Of a stretch of 64,000 nucleotides of DNA, positions 10,901 through 19,530 are shown one piece after another. The DNA is from Paenibacillus sp. MMS20-IR301. GTDB lineage: Bacteria > Bacillota > Bacilli > Paenibacillales > Paenibacillaceae. Position numbers and translations under genes: made by a program. The number at the start of each line of letters is the position of its first letter. Position 1 is the stretch's first letter. The stretch covers positions 5,400,001-5,464,000 of the forward strand of contig NZ_CP135275.1 in assembly GCF_032302195.1 (NCBI RefSeq), read 5' to 3'. The notes beneath the pieces were generated by a model. It made no database searches. It worked only from the letters and a program-made list of their open reading frames with translations, and had not been told where the DNA came from.

Positions 10901-11074
10901 CATACTTGTCAAATCAATATCAAAACCCGTTAAATATCCGTTCTGTATATACTTGTAAGGAGGATATTCCAGCTCTGCCTGGTACTTAATATCCTGTCTT
11001 TCAGCGTGAGCGGCAGCGGGGTGTGCAAGCATGAGCACAATGCTAATTAGTAGCAACAATTTACACCGCTTCAT
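7934..11074 (-). CDS. Binding protein-PAS-GGDEF-EAL c-di-GMP signalling protein
   Basis: A 1046-aa membrane protein. A signal peptide (about 1-25) precedes an extracellular SBP_bac_3-type solute-binding domain (about 30-255), as found in amino acid sensors. A transmembrane helix at about 262-283 leads to two or three PAS domains with coiled-coil linkers, a GGDEF domain (GGDEF at 691-695) and an EAL domain (EAL at 819-821). Both catalytic motifs are intact, including DDFGTGYSSLSYL and VAEGVE, and the cyclase inhibition motif RxxD is present (REGD). It may sense an extracellular amino acid-like ligand and set c-di-GMP levels; whether it mainly makes or degrades the messenger cannot be told from sequence. 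Its 5' side faces a Fur box about 250 bp away. Confidence 0.93.
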   Translation of the reverse strand: MKRCKLLLLISIVLMLAHPAAAHAERQDIKYQAELEYPPYKYIQNGYLTGFDIDLTSMIFEKQDYLIRYSTGDWEKTYQQLTEGLIDTTGLMVVSEERKRDILFSRPVLKSYISVYSRQELTEEVTLNTLKNYTIGVGRGQYAETVLQSKAGIAPSQYIEYSTVPEALEALRKGEIDLLFENQGVVDYLIVEQGLTGTIVRKLNALYPQDVAYGISKSKPELVSYVNARLARLERSGAFEELYQQYFFVHSDYHNSMIRNRVISGIAIGLILLAFGIVLLRVYIRRLRRAIHSEQEFFKDVIEHTGMIVWAVHGDKRSVRFNHYAEKMTGLKEREVLGKGIDELPGLGGGAAVLRDLLTRAVYLDYVTNVELKLPERSPDAHYFSVRTTLIKGMDDQAEDIFVLVGLDIDERKQNELKLQLSYEELESTYEELAATEVELQDQFNRLGVSERRFRLASEGSGAYLWELDWESGFYKLSDRWYEVMGYTEEEINSFEGGVLSIIHPDDQESSRKARQEHLTGLTPVYETEYRMRTKDNSYIWFEVRGKAIVDPRDRIVLFLGSLIDISKRKQAEFNLNNSYQELEATYEQLTATQQELVGQYDTLVENQKNMHRLAYVDSLSNLPNRISLLETMENYFRHPGGKAALLFVDTDNFKYINDTLGHKSGDILIRKASERLQSVVREGDMLSRLGGDEFVVFIKDIESRADVLNLAEDIMRSFRKSFLIGESNLYVSASIGISFYPEDGETTEEILKNADVAMYRAKEEGKSTYVVYDKSMHTAFNERMNIEKHLRSAMNNNEFELHYQPQVQIESGLISGFEALIRWNSPVLGFVSPLSFIKIAEDSRLIIYIGEWVLREACKFMHGIQQRTGIAYKISVNISIIQLLQDDFVEIVLDSLEESGLPPSSLELEITESIFMESFESTVSKLEFLKSHGIRIALDDFGTGYSSLSYLQQLPISTLKMDKIFIDSLADKAYSQSFVQTIIILGHKMGLDVVAEGVEDAGQLAFLKESGCDKVQGYLISRPVPQRKVIELLEPQKRYGMDQLN

Positions 11075-11324
11075 CGCAATTCTCCTTTATCTAGAAAAAT
11101 CGGCTGAACACATCTATTTACAAGCTCTATTCGACAAAAAATGGTAAGGTTCCTGCTAGTTACGCCGTATTTCTGATAAAATATGCAAATCCCGCCAAAG
11201 CGTTTATTAAATGTTCCAGTTATCATGCACAGCATACAAATTCTTTAATTCCAAGAAATAAAGTAAGAAACTTTAGATTTATATTGCATTTTGCGAGCAA
11301 AATGTGGATAATAGCAATAACGAT
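11075..11324. other. AT-rich intergenic region upstream of divergent units
   Basis: These bases carry no credible ORF. They hold the leader of the EAL gene on minus and the upstream side of the Fur-controlled promoter on plus. Confidence 0.4.
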
Positions 11325-11344
11325 TGATAATGATTATCATTATT
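11325..11344 (+). promoter_or_regulatory. Fur box
   Basis: The 15-mer TGATAATGATTATCA at 11325-11339 matches the Bacillus Fur 7-1-7 consensus TGATAATnATTATCA exactly. The longer 19-mer GATAATGATTATCATTATT matches the classical Fur box at 18 of 19. It overlaps the -35 of the promoter of the downstream small ORF, a position suited to repression by iron-loaded Fur. PerR and Zur boxes are similar, but the outer bases here are of the Fur type. Confidence 0.85.
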
Positions 11345-11372
11345 GAATATTCATCATTCATGACTTTACTAT
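11343..11372 (+). promoter_or_regulatory. Promoter of the small Fur-controlled unit
   Basis: A -35 TTGAAT (11343-11348) is followed after 18 bp by a -10 TACTAT (11367-11372). The start would lie near 11379, just upstream of the ribosome site. Moderate match to sigma-A. Confidence 0.55.
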
Positions 11373-11399
11373 ATTCGAGTAAAAGGAGACTGAACACCC

Positions 11400-11543
11400 A
11401 TGAACGCAGCCACTAGCCGGACGGCCCTGCAGGTTGATGATTATCTGGATCTGCTCAATCTTGCTGTAAAAGTCGGAGATCTGAAATGGCAAAAAGAAAT
11501 CAAATCCAGATTGCAGTACATCCTCTGTCTGCAAACCAGATAG
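11400..11543 (+). CDS. Small 47-aa protein in a Fur-controlled unit, unknown function
   Basis: A small ORF, ATG at 11400 to TAG at 11541-11543, preceded by AAAGGAG at 11382-11388 and followed 20 bp later by a terminator. The product starts MNAATSRTALQVDDYLDLLN and ends LQYILCLQTR. It has no signal peptide or membrane helix, an acidic first half with a VDDYLDLLNLAV helix and a basic second half (DLKWQKEIKSRL). Both halves could form amphipathic helices. The complete set of Fur box, promoter, ribosome site, ORF and terminator argues that it is real. I do not recognise the family, and it does not look like B. subtilis FbpA, FbpB or FbpC. A role in the low-iron response is inference from the operator alone. 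Confidence 0.7.
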   Translation: MNAATSRTALQVDDYLDLLNLAVKVGDLKWQKEIKSRLQYILCLQTR

Positions 11544-11562
11544 TCCCCATACGAAGCTATAA

Positions 11563-11597
11563 CGCCGCCTTTCCGGTTACGGGAGGCGGCTTTTTTT
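11563..11597 (+). terminator. Terminator of the small Fur-controlled unit
   Basis: GCCGCCT (11564-11570) pairs with AGGCGGC (11584-11590), with CCG/CGG helping in the loop, then seven T. It ends a transcript of roughly 220 nt. Confidence 0.88.
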
Positions 11598-11726
11598 GCA
11601 GAAAATTTATAGGATCGCAGGCAACTCCAGGCAGCAGTGTATCTGCGGCCTTCGAAATGTTTAAAATATAGTATAATGATCAGCATATGATAATGAAGAA
11701 TAGCCTATAGATCGGAGCGTGCCAGC

Positions 11727-14027
11727 TTGAGAAGAATCCTCGCTTTAGTTCTGATTGTATCCCTGCTCTATGTCCCGGCTGCCTATGCAGCAGATATACC
11801 TGTCCGGCAGGGCGTTGTTACGGATGAGGCCGGCCTGCTCACCGCGCAGGAGGCAGCAGCTATTGCCAAGGCAGCCGTAGGTGACCGGTATACCGTCAAC
11901 ATTCTGACCATTGATGAACTGGATGGTGCCAATTCGGCTGATTATGCAGAAGAAGTATATAATACCTGGGGACTAAAGACCCGGGATGTCCTGCTGCTGA
12001 TTGCGTACGGTGATCAGCAGACCGAGATCAGCTTCAATAACCCTGCGCTGCAGAGCGAGCTTGACGCCCAGTCGCGGAACCGCGGCGGGAAGGCAGGCAG
12101 CGCCGCGATTACTTCACTGCTGGAGAATTACTTCAACCCCTATGCCAGAGACGGCGATTTCGCCGGAGGCATTAGCTCTGTCATCCGCGGGCTGCAGGCG
12201 GCAGGCAGCGTGCAAGGGGGCACTGCAGGGGGGGTATCAGGTAGTACCGGGAGCAGCGGGACTGCGGGTACCGGCGGAACCGGAACAGCGGCGCAGAGCG
12301 GTACTGGCACCGGCGGGCTCTCCTTCGTTACCCTTGCCGCTGGCCTGGCCGGGGCAGCCCTTCTGCTGGTTGTACTGTACGTGCTGATCGCCGGATTGCG
12401 GCGCAGGAGCCTGCTGGTGCAGCAGCAGGGGCAGTTGGACGGCCTGCTGGTCCGGGCGAACCGTGCCCTTGAATCCCTGCAGCCCTTCCAAGGGATCGTG
12501 CAGGGCAAGACGGGAGAGATGGTCGAAGGCATCTCACAGCGGCTGAGTGCCAAGCTGGTTGAGATTTCAGCACTGAAGTCGGCTGGTCAAGGCGCCCTGC
12601 CGCCGTTCTACCGCTTAACTGCCCTCAAGACAGCCATTGCAGAGCTTCAGCAGGCTGAGGACAAATTCCGCACCTCTCTGGAGGAGGAGGAGAAGGGAAT
12701 CGCCGTTGTCAGCGATGCTGACCGGAACGTTAAGCAGCGGATTACCGAGCTGAAGCAGGATGCACCCGAGCTCGACGGGCAATTACAGCAGGCCGTGAAG
12801 GAGACGGGATACGCGCTGCAGGACATTGCCGAGGATCTGCAGGAGCTGGCGGAAGAGACCGCGAAAGCGGATCAGCTTGAGCTGTTCGACCCCATTGCCG
12901 CGCAGGTTATCACGGATGAGGCTGCAGAGCGCCAGGAGCAGATTGAGCGTGATCTGCAGGATGTGGATGCCTATGATGATAAGCTGAAGGCATTCCCCGG
13001 GGCACTTGCGGCTACCCGGAGCCGCATCGCCGGGCTGATTGAGCAGAATTCCCTGCACAACATGAAGGTCAAGCCTTATGACAGCCTGGAGCAGGCAGCA
13101 GCGCACGCAGCTTCGCTGGAAGCGTCTCTGCGCAGCGGGGATATGGATGAGGTACGGCGGATCGGCGCCGCGCTTGACGCGCAGCTGGCAGAAGCCGTAT
13201 CGGTGACAGAGCACCAGGCTCAGATCCGGCAGGACAACCGCCGGGATCTGGAAACGGTGCGCAGCCAGTGGGGTGTCCTTACCCAGCGGCGCAATGAGCT
13301 GCAGGGTAAGCTTGCTGAAGCGCAGAACCAGTTCGCGCGCCAGCATCTGGAAGGGCTCCGGCAGACGCTGGAGGAGACTGGCACCGCCTTGCGGCAGGGT
13401 GCGGGTGAGGTGCCGCAGCTCGAGACCTGGACCAGCGATGCCCGCGGAGAATACGGGCAGGCCCGCAGCGGCCTCGACCGGCTGCTTGCCCTGCAGGATG
13501 AGACTGCTGCCAGCTTCAGCAGCATCGATGACAATATCAGTGCACTGTACGAACGGCTGGACAGCCTGAGAAGGCTGTTCACCGAAGGCCAGAGCAGGGC
13601 AGAAGCAGCGCAGGGCCTGCTGCGCAGCAGGGGAATTACTGCGCAGAGCCGCTTCCAGCTCTCCCTCCTGCCGGAGTATTCCGAGCTGGAGCAGCGGCTT
13701 GCCGCCCGCCCGTATAATCTCAACGAGCTGGAGGGAACCGGGCGGTCGTATGCTTCGCAGATCTCCGCCTTTGTGGAAGAGGCCGAGCGGCTCATCCGCC
13801 AGAAGGAGGAGGCGGAACGGGCCGCCCGGCAGGCGGCGCTGCTGGAACAGCAGCGTAGAGAACAAGCCCGCAGACGGATGTCCTCCGGGCCGCCTTCCTC
13901 GGGCGGCTTCGGCGGCGGGAACTCTTCAGGCGGCTCCTCATGGGGCGGCGGCGGACGGTCATCAGGCGGCTCTTCGTGGGGCGGCGGCAAGTCCGGCGGG
14001 AACTCTTCAGGCGGCTCCAAGTGGTGA
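11727..14027 (+). CDS. TPM-domain membrane protein with coiled coil and Gly/Ser-rich tail
   Basis: A 766-aa exported membrane protein. A signal peptide (about 1-21) precedes a TPM (YgcG-type) domain at about 27-165, with VVTDEAGLLT and TRDVLLLIAYGDQQ as family marks. A Gly/Thr-rich spacer, a transmembrane helix (about 200-222) and a long Gln/Glu-rich cytoplasmic coiled coil (about 230-720) follow. The end is a repetitive GGSSWGGG tail. TPM proteins are membrane-associated with proposed phosphatase or repair functions; the bacterial role is unclear. The start is TTG at 11727 with GGAG upstream. It stands alone, between the small Fur unit and a terminator. A long antisense frame over it is a composition artefact. 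Confidence 0.88.
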   Translation: MRRILALVLIVSLLYVPAAYAADIPVRQGVVTDEAGLLTAQEAAAIAKAAVGDRYTVNILTIDELDGANSADYAEEVYNTWGLKTRDVLLLIAYGDQQTEISFNNPALQSELDAQSRNRGGKAGSAAITSLLENYFNPYARDGDFAGGISSVIRGLQAAGSVQGGTAGGVSGSTGSSGTAGTGGTGTAAQSGTGTGGLSFVTLAAGLAGAALLLVVLYVLIAGLRRRSLLVQQQGQLDGLLVRANRALESLQPFQGIVQGKTGEMVEGISQRLSAKLVEISALKSAGQGALPPFYRLTALKTAIAELQQAEDKFRTSLEEEEKGIAVVSDADRNVKQRITELKQDAPELDGQLQQAVKETGYALQDIAEDLQELAEETAKADQLELFDPIAAQVITDEAAERQEQIERDLQDVDAYDDKLKAFPGALAATRSRIAGLIEQNSLHNMKVKPYDSLEQAAAHAASLEASLRSGDMDEVRRIGAALDAQLAEAVSVTEHQAQIRQDNRRDLETVRSQWGVLTQRRNELQGKLAEAQNQFARQHLEGLRQTLEETGTALRQGAGEVPQLETWTSDARGEYGQARSGLDRLLALQDETAASFSSIDDNISALYERLDSLRRLFTEGQSRAEAAQGLLRSRGITAQSRFQLSLLPEYSELEQRLAARPYNLNELEGTGRSYASQISAFVEEAERLIRQKEEAERAARQAALLEQQRREQARRRMSSGPPSSGGFGGGNSSGGSSWGGGGRSSGGSSWGGGKSGGNSSGGSKW

Positions 14028-14084
14028 GCGGCAGAGAAGGATAACGGCCTGACCTGAACGGGACCCGCATCCAGCGATGATAAT

Positions 14085-14130
14085 AAAAAGACGGCATCAA
14101 CCAGGTTACTGGCTGATGCCGTCTTTTTTT
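14085..14130. terminator. Bidirectional terminator
   Basis: A perfect 15-bp stem, aaaaagacggcatca (14085-14099) with tgatgccgtcttttt (14114-14128), lies between the convergent TPM and GH92 genes and carries A and T tracts on the two sides. Confidence 0.9.
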
Positions 14131-14153
14131 GCGGGCCTGCTGCTATGCCCGGT

Positions 14154-17100
14154 CTACTTCTTACTCGTAAAGGTCATTTTATCGAAATTCCCCACATATA
14201 ACAGACTTTGAGTAGTCGAGCCTTTCAGTGTGACATACAGATCCTGCTTACCGGTCAGCTTCTGGTTCAGCTCTGCACCCGCAGTTTTGTAGGTATCCCA
14301 TCCTGTTCCTGTATTCGGGAGGCTAATTGTACCTATCAAGGTACCGTCTTTGCCGCCCAGCCGGATTTCAGCTGTCACGTCAGCAGGAGCACGGCTGGTA
14401 GGCGCATCATACTGGAAGGATACATAGTCCTTACCCCGTACGCCGAAATCCACATTCTCGAAGGAGAACCAGGCTCCGGTAAACGTATTGCCTACTACAG
14501 TTCCTACAGCCTTATTTTCTGTTTTGAGCGGATTGCTGTTGAAGGTATTCTTCGCATCCGACCAGGCTGTCCGGTTCTCAAATTCTACAAGCACATCTGG
14601 TTCAGCTGCTGCCAGAGAGAAGGATGCATTATCGAAGTTGCCGATATACTTAAAGGTTGAACTGGTTGTCCCTTTGAATACAAGGTAGATATCCTGCAAG
14701 CCGGTGAGGGTCTTCGTCAAGGCGCCGGATACCGTCTTGTAGGTTCCCCACCCATTGGCAGTCGGCGGCGTTGCTAAAGTGCCGACCAGTTCCCCGGTCA
14801 CTCCGCCCAGGCGGACCTCAACAGAAGAATCTGCTGCCGTATTCGTCGAATTGCCCGCATATTCCAAGGCCCACTGATTCACACCAGTACTACCGAAGTT
14901 CATTCCCTTGTATGCCAGCCAGGCTCCGCTGAAGGTGTTGGCTACCTGCTCGCCGCTTTTGCCGCCCTCTGTCTTGAGCGGGCCGCCATTATCCGGATTA
15001 TTGTCTGTGGACCAGGCATCATATTTCTCCAGCTCCAGCTTGCTATAGTCGGTCCGGATCGCCTGATAGTCCCAGATAAATCTGTCCAGATTAGCAATAT
15101 ATGGGCGGCCGCTGTCCGTGCTGCCCTTCAGCACCATGAACAGCGTCTGCTTGCCGGTCAGCGTACGGTTCAGGATAGCTGATGCTGACGCATATTGATC
15201 CCAGCCTGCACTGTTATTCTTGAGTGCTACACTGCCGAGAAGCTCGCCGTCTACAGCGCCCAGCCGCAATTCCAAAGCTGAATCGGCCGGGGTCCGGCCG
15301 GAGTTCGCGTTGTATTCAACGGTAATCCTGTTCGCACCCTTTGTTCCGAAATCGATATCTGCAAAGGATAGCCACGCCCCTGTAAAGGAATTACCCACTA
15401 CCGTACCGCCATTGCCGGCTTCGGTCTTGAGCGGACCGTTATTGAAGGTATTCTTTGCATCCGACCAGGCGGTACGGTTCTCAAATTCCACAACTCCCGA
15501 ATCCACCACCGGAGGTGCCGGCTCTTCCGCCGGATCCGGTACTACCGGAGTTTTCATCGGTAGAGGCAGCGGCGCAGGCAGCGGATCTTCACCGCCCGGC
15601 TGCTCTCCGCCAGGCTCACCAGGATTGCCCGGATTGCCCGGATTGCCCGGATTCTGCGGTGCAGGCTCCGGCTGTGATTCAACCGGATCAGCCAGCCACA
15701 GGGAGTCATAGATATTGCCGTTAAAGCTGTCGACCAGATAGATATTTACCTGATACTCTTTGGTATTCACTCCGAAGCTCTGCGTTAATTCAAAGCCGCC
15801 CGGCTGCACCGGCACAGCGCTTGACAGCAGCGCCTGCTCCCCGCCGTCCATCAGCTGAATTACAGCTACCGCAGAGCCTGTATAAGATCCCTTGAGCGTA
15901 CCGGATACCTCTACAGTCATATTGCCGGTGCGCTTTACATCCGCCTTCAGATCATACACATTCCATAAGATGTCTGAGGTGTACGGCTTATCAGACACCA
16001 GCGCATCACCTGCAGTGACATTCCGGGTCTCATTTGCTTTGATGCGCACCTGTACGTCACCCGCAGCAAATGCCTGCGGTCCGACCGTCTGGGGATTCGC
16101 TTCTGCTGTCTTCCAGCTTGAACCGCCATCAGTGCTGAATTCATAATCCGCCGGGTCTGTGAAGCCCTCTACCGCGGTCCAGCCGAAGGTATTGGCTGTA
16201 TCATCCACCAGCGGAGCCGCCGGTGTCCCCGGTTTCACCATCTCCTTGACAGTCTCCAGGCTGAAGTCAAATGCGATATCGGAGCTGCTGAAGTTCACTT
16301 GATGCACTTCTGCGGCCAGTACATTGACCCCATCCTTCAGGTAAGCCGGATCAATCTCATAACGGTTCCAGTTCCGTTCGTCACCTACAGTAGCATTGGC
16401 GTTCGTGCCATAGCCCACTTCTCCTTCCGGCATATTCGTCCGGATAATCTCATGTCCGTTCAGATAGACTATGGCGCCGTCATCACGGATCAGACCGGCA
16501 TCCAGCTCCAGAATACCCTTCAGATCAGACGCGTTAAACGTTGTGCGGAAGTAGGTCGTCGTATATTTCTTGCCCGCATCGGAGCCATAGCCTACAACCG
16601 TCTTGGCATAACCTTTGTTGTCGTAGCCGAGCGGAGCCTGCCCGGAGGACCAGCTGCTGTCGTTGAAACCGGCGCCTGTCCAGCCGCCGGCCGGTGCATT
16701 GCCCTTGTCATAATATTTCCACTCTGAGCCTGCACTGATGAGCGCGGTGCGGGAGAGCGTGTTCTCAATATCAGCGCTATAATCCACAGTAGGCGGAGCC
16801 GCCTTGGCTGAAGCTCCCCAGGCATAGTTCGGTTCGCTGCCCATTTCGAAATCCAGTGTACCTCCGTTCATCACGTCATCATAGCTGATCCAGGCCTGAT
16901 CGAAGGATTGGCCGTTCAGCTTAGCCGACTGGATGAAGCGGTTGCCCGAAGACACGTTGTTCGCCTTCAAGGTGAAGGTCTTGCCATTGTCCAGATGCAG
17001 GGTCAGCTCAGAGAAAATCGGTGAGCCGATCAGGAAATTGGCATCTCCCGGATTGCCCGGGAACAGTCCCATGGCACTGTAAACATACCAGGAGGACATG

Positions 17101-19505
17101 CCGCCGGCATCGTCGTCCATGGAAGGCAGGTAACCTTCAGGATCCGCGCGGTAGACCCGCGATTGGATCGGGAACGCATACGGCCCGTGGTTATGATACT
17201 TCTGGGTAACCACTTCCGTAGTATATTCTCTGGCATAATATTGAGTCAGATACGGGTACCCCAAATAGTTGAACAGATAAGGCACTTCAATATCCGGCTC
17301 GTTGATGGCCATATATTCGTTTCGGGCAAAGAAGTCCTGCAGCTGCTTCGCCATTTCCGTCTTGCCGCCCATCAGCCCGGCCAGACCGTTCATATCCTGT
17401 GTAGCAGACCAGCGGTAGGTCCAAAGATTGCCCTGGTAGGCATACTTGTCCACTGCAGTCACATCCCCCTTGGCTACCGTAGTACCGTTCGGGGTAAAGA
17501 ATCCGGTCTTGACGCCGTTCTCATCAACCTGATTTGCATTCCACAGATTCTGATAAGAGAGGGCAAGCTTCTTATACTTCTCATAGGTGCTCTTATCGCC
17601 AAGCAGCGCCGCAAGCTTCATCGGGAAGTAGGCACTCTTCGCCTTCTCCAGCTTGCCGGAAATTTCGCCGTCCGAGATCGAGAAATTATCCGCATCTACA
17701 GCCATTCCTTTTAGAGCCGTGTACACATCATAATCCGTGAAGCCTTTTGCATAGGCATCAAGAATGACAGACCCGTTAAACTCATTACGTACCGTAGGGC
17801 TTGGCCAATAGCCATCCCCCCACTGTGTATACGTGCCTCTGGTCTTGTACAGGTCAACCAGTGACTTCACCATGTTGTTGTATTTCTGAGGCTCCAGCAC
17901 CGAGAATAGAGCATACTTGCGGAAATCGTCCCAGGTTGCCCAGCCGTTATAGTATTCGAAATCATCCCCAAGCTCGGAGGCTTGACGCACTGTATTCTCA
18001 GCTCTGGCAGCCTTAAATGTTCCGGCTGAGCTGGTCACATTCTTCGGCTGCAGATACGTATGGTACATCTGCGTGTAGAAGACCTTCTTATTCTCTTCAT
18101 CAGCGTCTTTGATTTCCACCTTGCCTAGCACATCGCTCCATGTGCTGCGGATCTTGGCATGCTGGGCGTCGAAATCCCAACCTGCAATATCCTGCTTCGC
18201 TTCAGCTCTGGCCTGTTCCACACTCACGGCGGACAGACCTACTTTAGCCTGAATCACTTTAGCATTGTTTGTATCAAAGTTGACCCAGATGCCGCTGTTT
18301 GCCCCGTTACGGACGGCTTCTGTTCCGGTCACATCCCCTTGCCATGAGGTGTAGGAGTCGAAGTTATGATCAAACTGGATGGAATAATACAGCTTATAAT
18401 AGCCGTTGCCGCATACATTCTTAGATTGAACCATACCTGTAATTTCATTGCTGCCTTCTACCTTCAGGCTGGCATCATGCATTCCGGCATAAGAATTCGA
18501 GAGATCCACGAGTACAGAGCCCGTCTTCGCGGAAGCCGGGAACGTATACCGCTGGAAGCCGACATTATCGGATGCGGTCAATTCTACACCGATTCCCGAA
18601 GCCAGCGTAACTCCGTAATATCCGGCAGAAGCCTGCTCGCTGCTCTTGTCGTACAGCTGCTTGTATTCATTCACATTCTTCGTGAATGAACGCGTCTCTG
18701 GCATCATCAGAATGTTGCCGCCTGCCCCGCTGCAGCCCGCCCCGCTGAACCGCACCTGCGAGAAGCCCTTCAGCGATTTGTCCTGATAATAATAACCGCT
18801 GAACGCCCCTCCGTCGCTGTCAGGTCCCAGGGAGACAAGTCCGAACGGTGTCGACGGCCCCGGATTCGTCTGGCCGTTATCGCCCAGGGTGTTGATGAAA
18901 GGATCGACATAATCCACCGGGTCCAGATTCAATGCAGGATATGCCGGGTACTTACCGGCTTCCACTCCATATACCTGCAGCTCATACAGCCGGACGGTAT
19001 TGCCGTTTGCTGCCGCCTTGCTTACATAGAACCGGAGATAGCGGGCTGTCACCGGCTGGGGCAAATACCGGTCAACGACCGTCTGCACATTACCTTGTAC
19101 GACATCCACATCGCTCCAGCTCTGGCCGTCATCACTCTTCTGCAGCCGGAAGTTCTGCGTATTCCAGAACGGGCTGTTTGAGCTCTCATTGATGGCCGCA
19201 TTGTAGACTGTCCATTGATTAATGGCATATTCCTTGCCAAGGTCAAGCTTCATCCATTTGATTTTGGCAGTTGTATTATCACACCACTTCGTATCATTCT
19301 TACCGTCAACGGCAAATTGCGGCCGTTCATTAGCATTACATTGTCCTGATGCCGTTACCTGCGCATTCAAGGCAACATTCTTGGTAGGAACCACTTCTAT
19401 ACCGGCTTCTTCTGCAGATACTGCGACCGTAAAGACAGTCATGGAGTCGAGCAGGCCAAGGAGCAGCAGAACCGACATCAGAATGGAGAACAGTTGTTTA
19501 CGCAT
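14154..19505 (-). CDS. GH92 alpha-mannosidase-like glycosidase with multiple carbohydrate-binding modules
   Basis: A 1783-aa secreted enzyme. Order: signal peptide (about 1-31), F5/8-type C/CBM32-like domain (about 42-180), GH92 domain (about 200-930; YVDPFINTLGDNGQTNPGPS, MSSWYVYSAMGLFPGNPG), a beta-sandwich shared with the operon's first gene (about 950-1110), a shared Fn3-like segment, a Pro/Gly linker (PGNPGNPG) and three C-terminal ~135-aa CBM6/35-like repeats, two beginning VEFENRTAWSDAKNTF. GH92 enzymes are calcium-dependent exo-alpha-mannosidases. The length is about twice that of a minimal GH92. ATG at 19505 (MRKQLF) is preferred, with GAGGGA upstream; an ATG at 19529 is in frame. 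It is the third gene of the operon, 25 bp after the SLH gene. It has no SLH domain of its own. Confidence 0.92.
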   Translation of the reverse strand: MRKQLFSILMSVLLLLGLLDSMTVFTVAVSAEEAGIEVVPTKNVALNAQVTASGQCNANERPQFAVDGKNDTKWCDNTTAKIKWMKLDLGKEYAINQWTVYNAAINESSNSPFWNTQNFRLQKSDDGQSWSDVDVVQGNVQTVVDRYLPQPVTARYLRFYVSKAAANGNTVRLYELQVYGVEAGKYPAYPALNLDPVDYVDPFINTLGDNGQTNPGPSTPFGLVSLGPDSDGGAFSGYYYQDKSLKGFSQVRFSGAGCSGAGGNILMMPETRSFTKNVNEYKQLYDKSSEQASAGYYGVTLASGIGVELTASDNVGFQRYTFPASAKTGSVLVDLSNSYAGMHDASLKVEGSNEITGMVQSKNVCGNGYYKLYYSIQFDHNFDSYTSWQGDVTGTEAVRNGANSGIWVNFDTNNAKVIQAKVGLSAVSVEQARAEAKQDIAGWDFDAQHAKIRSTWSDVLGKVEIKDADEENKKVFYTQMYHTYLQPKNVTSSAGTFKAARAENTVRQASELGDDFEYYNGWATWDDFRKYALFSVLEPQKYNNMVKSLVDLYKTRGTYTQWGDGYWPSPTVRNEFNGSVILDAYAKGFTDYDVYTALKGMAVDADNFSISDGEISGKLEKAKSAYFPMKLAALLGDKSTYEKYKKLALSYQNLWNANQVDENGVKTGFFTPNGTTVAKGDVTAVDKYAYQGNLWTYRWSATQDMNGLAGLMGGKTEMAKQLQDFFARNEYMAINEPDIEVPYLFNYLGYPYLTQYYAREYTTEVVTQKYHNHGPYAFPIQSRVYRADPEGYLPSMDDDAGGMSSWYVYSAMGLFPGNPGDANFLIGSPIFSELTLHLDNGKTFTLKANNVSSGNRFIQSAKLNGQSFDQAWISYDDVMNGGTLDFEMGSEPNYAWGASAKAAPPTVDYSADIENTLSRTALISAGSEWKYYDKGNAPAGGWTGAGFNDSSWSSGQAPLGYDNKGYAKTVVGYGSDAGKKYTTTYFRTTFNASDLKGILELDAGLIRDDGAIVYLNGHEIIRTNMPEGEVGYGTNANATVGDERNWNRYEIDPAYLKDGVNVLAAEVHQVNFSSSDIAFDFSLETVKEMVKPGTPAAPLVDDTANTFGWTAVEGFTDPADYEFSTDGGSSWKTAEANPQTVGPQAFAAGDVQVRIKANETRNVTAGDALVSDKPYTSDILWNVYDLKADVKRTGNMTVEVSGTLKGSYTGSAVAVIQLMDGGEQALLSSAVPVQPGGFELTQSFGVNTKEYQVNIYLVDSFNGNIYDSLWLADPVESQPEPAPQNPGNPGNPGNPGEPGGEQPGGEDPLPAPLPLPMKTPVVPDPAEEPAPPVVDSGVVEFENRTAWSDAKNTFNNGPLKTEAGNGGTVVGNSFTGAWLSFADIDFGTKGANRITVEYNANSGRTPADSALELRLGAVDGELLGSVALKNNSAGWDQYASASAILNRTLTGKQTLFMVLKGSTDSGRPYIANLDRFIWDYQAIRTDYSKLELEKYDAWSTDNNPDNGGPLKTEGGKSGEQVANTFSGAWLAYKGMNFGSTGVNQWALEYAGNSTNTAADSSVEVRLGGVTGELVGTLATPPTANGWGTYKTVSGALTKTLTGLQDIYLVFKGTTSSTFKYIGNFDNASFSLAAAEPDVLVEFENRTAWSDAKNTFNSNPLKTENKAVGTVVGNTFTGAWFSFENVDFGVRGKDYVSFQYDAPTSRAPADVTAEIRLGGKDGTLIGTISLPNTGTGWDTYKTAGAELNQKLTGKQDLYVTLKGSTTQSLLYVGNFDKMTFTSKK

Positions 19506-19530
19506 GAGATTCGTTTCCCTCGCTTTCATC

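Noticed and set aside
12783..14020. Long antisense frames over the TPM gene
   Set aside because: Composition artefacts of the Gln/Leu-rich coiled coil and Gly/Ser tail on the other strand.
15600..15660. Tandem 9-bp repeats
   Set aside because: They encode the PGNPGNPG linker of the GH92 protein.
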